Shown here: positions 63,384-64,000 of the stretch, piece by piece
How the letters are laid out: every line of letters begins with the position of its first letter
Position numbering within the stretch: the stretch's first letter is position 1
The notes under the pieces: generated by a model
The model's input: the letters and a program-made list of their open reading frames with translations, nothing else
Told to the model about the DNA's origin: nothing
Database searches by the model: none
Origin: Siphonodentalium dalli
Taxonomy: Eukaryota; Mollusca; Scaphopoda; Gadilida; Siphonodentaliidae
Assembly: GCA_032622095.1 (NCBI GenBank)
Contig: CP136063.1
Coordinates: forward strand, 268,331,426 to 268,395,425
Length of the DNA: 64,000 bases
Reading direction: 5' to 3'
Made by a program: the position numbers and the translations under genes

Positions 63384-64000
63384 GTCAATGGCACTGTAGC
63401 TAACGTGGAAAGGGAATAATTTCATGTGTTACAGTTAATGGAGCGATTAGGAATGTGGAAAGTTGAAAGGCCTAGTTATGCAAAGATTAAAATCAAAGAT
63501 GGCCGCGACAGCCATGTTTTTTGGCAAATGACCCAAAAAAGACTCCTTCCTATTTACATGTCATTGTTAACATCCCTCACAAATTTCATGATGATCCGAC
63601 AAAAGATACGACATGTAGCCCATGTCAAAGGATTTAGTTGTGTAAAGAGTAAAATACAAGATGGCTGCTGGCGACCAGGTTTTTTGGTTGAATTTAAAAT
63701 GAATCTTTTCCCATCTACATCAAAAACATGTAATTGTTAACATCCATGACAAATCTCATGATGATTGGACCAAAGATTCGACTTGTAGCCCTTGACAAAG
63801 CATTTAGTCATGCAAAGAGTATAATCCAAGATGGCTGTTGGCGGCCATGTTTTTGGCCGAACAACCCCAAAATTACTCGTTTCCCATCTACATGTCAATT
63901 TTAACTTCCATGACAAATGTAATGAAAGTGTCAATGACACTGTAGCTCAACTTAGTAGGGGAATGATTTAATGGTTGACAGTAAATGGAGGAATAGGAAA
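63384..64000. repeat. Nested repeats at the window end (546-bp direct repeat with ~165-bp inner units)
   Basis: GTCAATGGCACTGTAGC at 63384 returns as GTCAATGACACTGTAGC at 63930, and both are followed by a related stretch to ATTAGGAA or AATAGGAAA, so a unit of about 546 bp is repeated and runs past the window. Inside it, three diverged units each begin near a GATGGC (63498, 63660, 63830) and share TTTCCCATCTACAT, CATGATGAT and GACAAAG segments. The 104-codon frame through this region is a by-product of these repeats. Confidence 0.75.

Noticed and set aside
63426-63740. 104-codon plus-strand frame
   Set aside because: It runs through the ~165-bp repeat units, has no conserved domain and does not persist in phase from unit to unit.

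Overview
The window looks like nuclear DNA of a metazoan, probably an aquatic invertebrate; a mollusc is my guess, not something the sequence proves. The evidence is AT-rich non-coding DNA with intron-type splice acceptors, decayed C2H2 zinc-finger coding sequence, a decayed transposon-type gene, several foldback/MITE-like elements, and a giant tandem satellite. Nothing looks prokaryotic: there are no operons and no dense ORFs. I see no intact protein-coding gene.

Layout. (1) 1-3445 is an AT-rich left flank. It holds one weak candidate terminal exon (647-886) and one eroded C2H2 zinc-finger exon (2285-2680) that begins at a clear splice acceptor but carries lost ligands, a stop and a frameshift. 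(2) 3446-56074, about 52.6 kb or 82% of the window, is one uninterrupted head-to-tail satellite. Its monomer is about 160 bp, so roughly 330 copies by length divided by period (not counted one by one). The monomer is an AT-rich body plus a G-rich/C-rich imperfect palindrome centred on AGGTCA. Variant monomers recur in fixed order and define higher-order repeats (HORs) whose period grows from left to right: about 3.7 kb (5565-16816), then 5.8-6.4 kb (19192-31357), then about 9.5 kb (31358-50481). Monomers at both edges are more diverged. (3) 56075-64000 is the right flank. It holds a 395-bp TIR element, a decayed gene of a repetitive family (57788-59156) whose acidic motifs resemble the active site of FEN1/XPG-type nucleases, four further inverted repeats, and two short tandem-repeat fields at the window end.

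Reading as a whole. A long homogenised satellite lies between dead genes and small non-autonomous elements, which suggests heterochromatin (pericentromeric, subtelomeric or interstitial). The most interesting objects are the satellite itself (G-quadruplex-capable arm, covarying hairpin arms, a regular AGGTCA motif, nested HORs) and the FEN1-like motif set in the decayed transposon gene. The many short reading frames inside the array, mostly on the minus strand, are by-products of the repeat and are not listed as genes.
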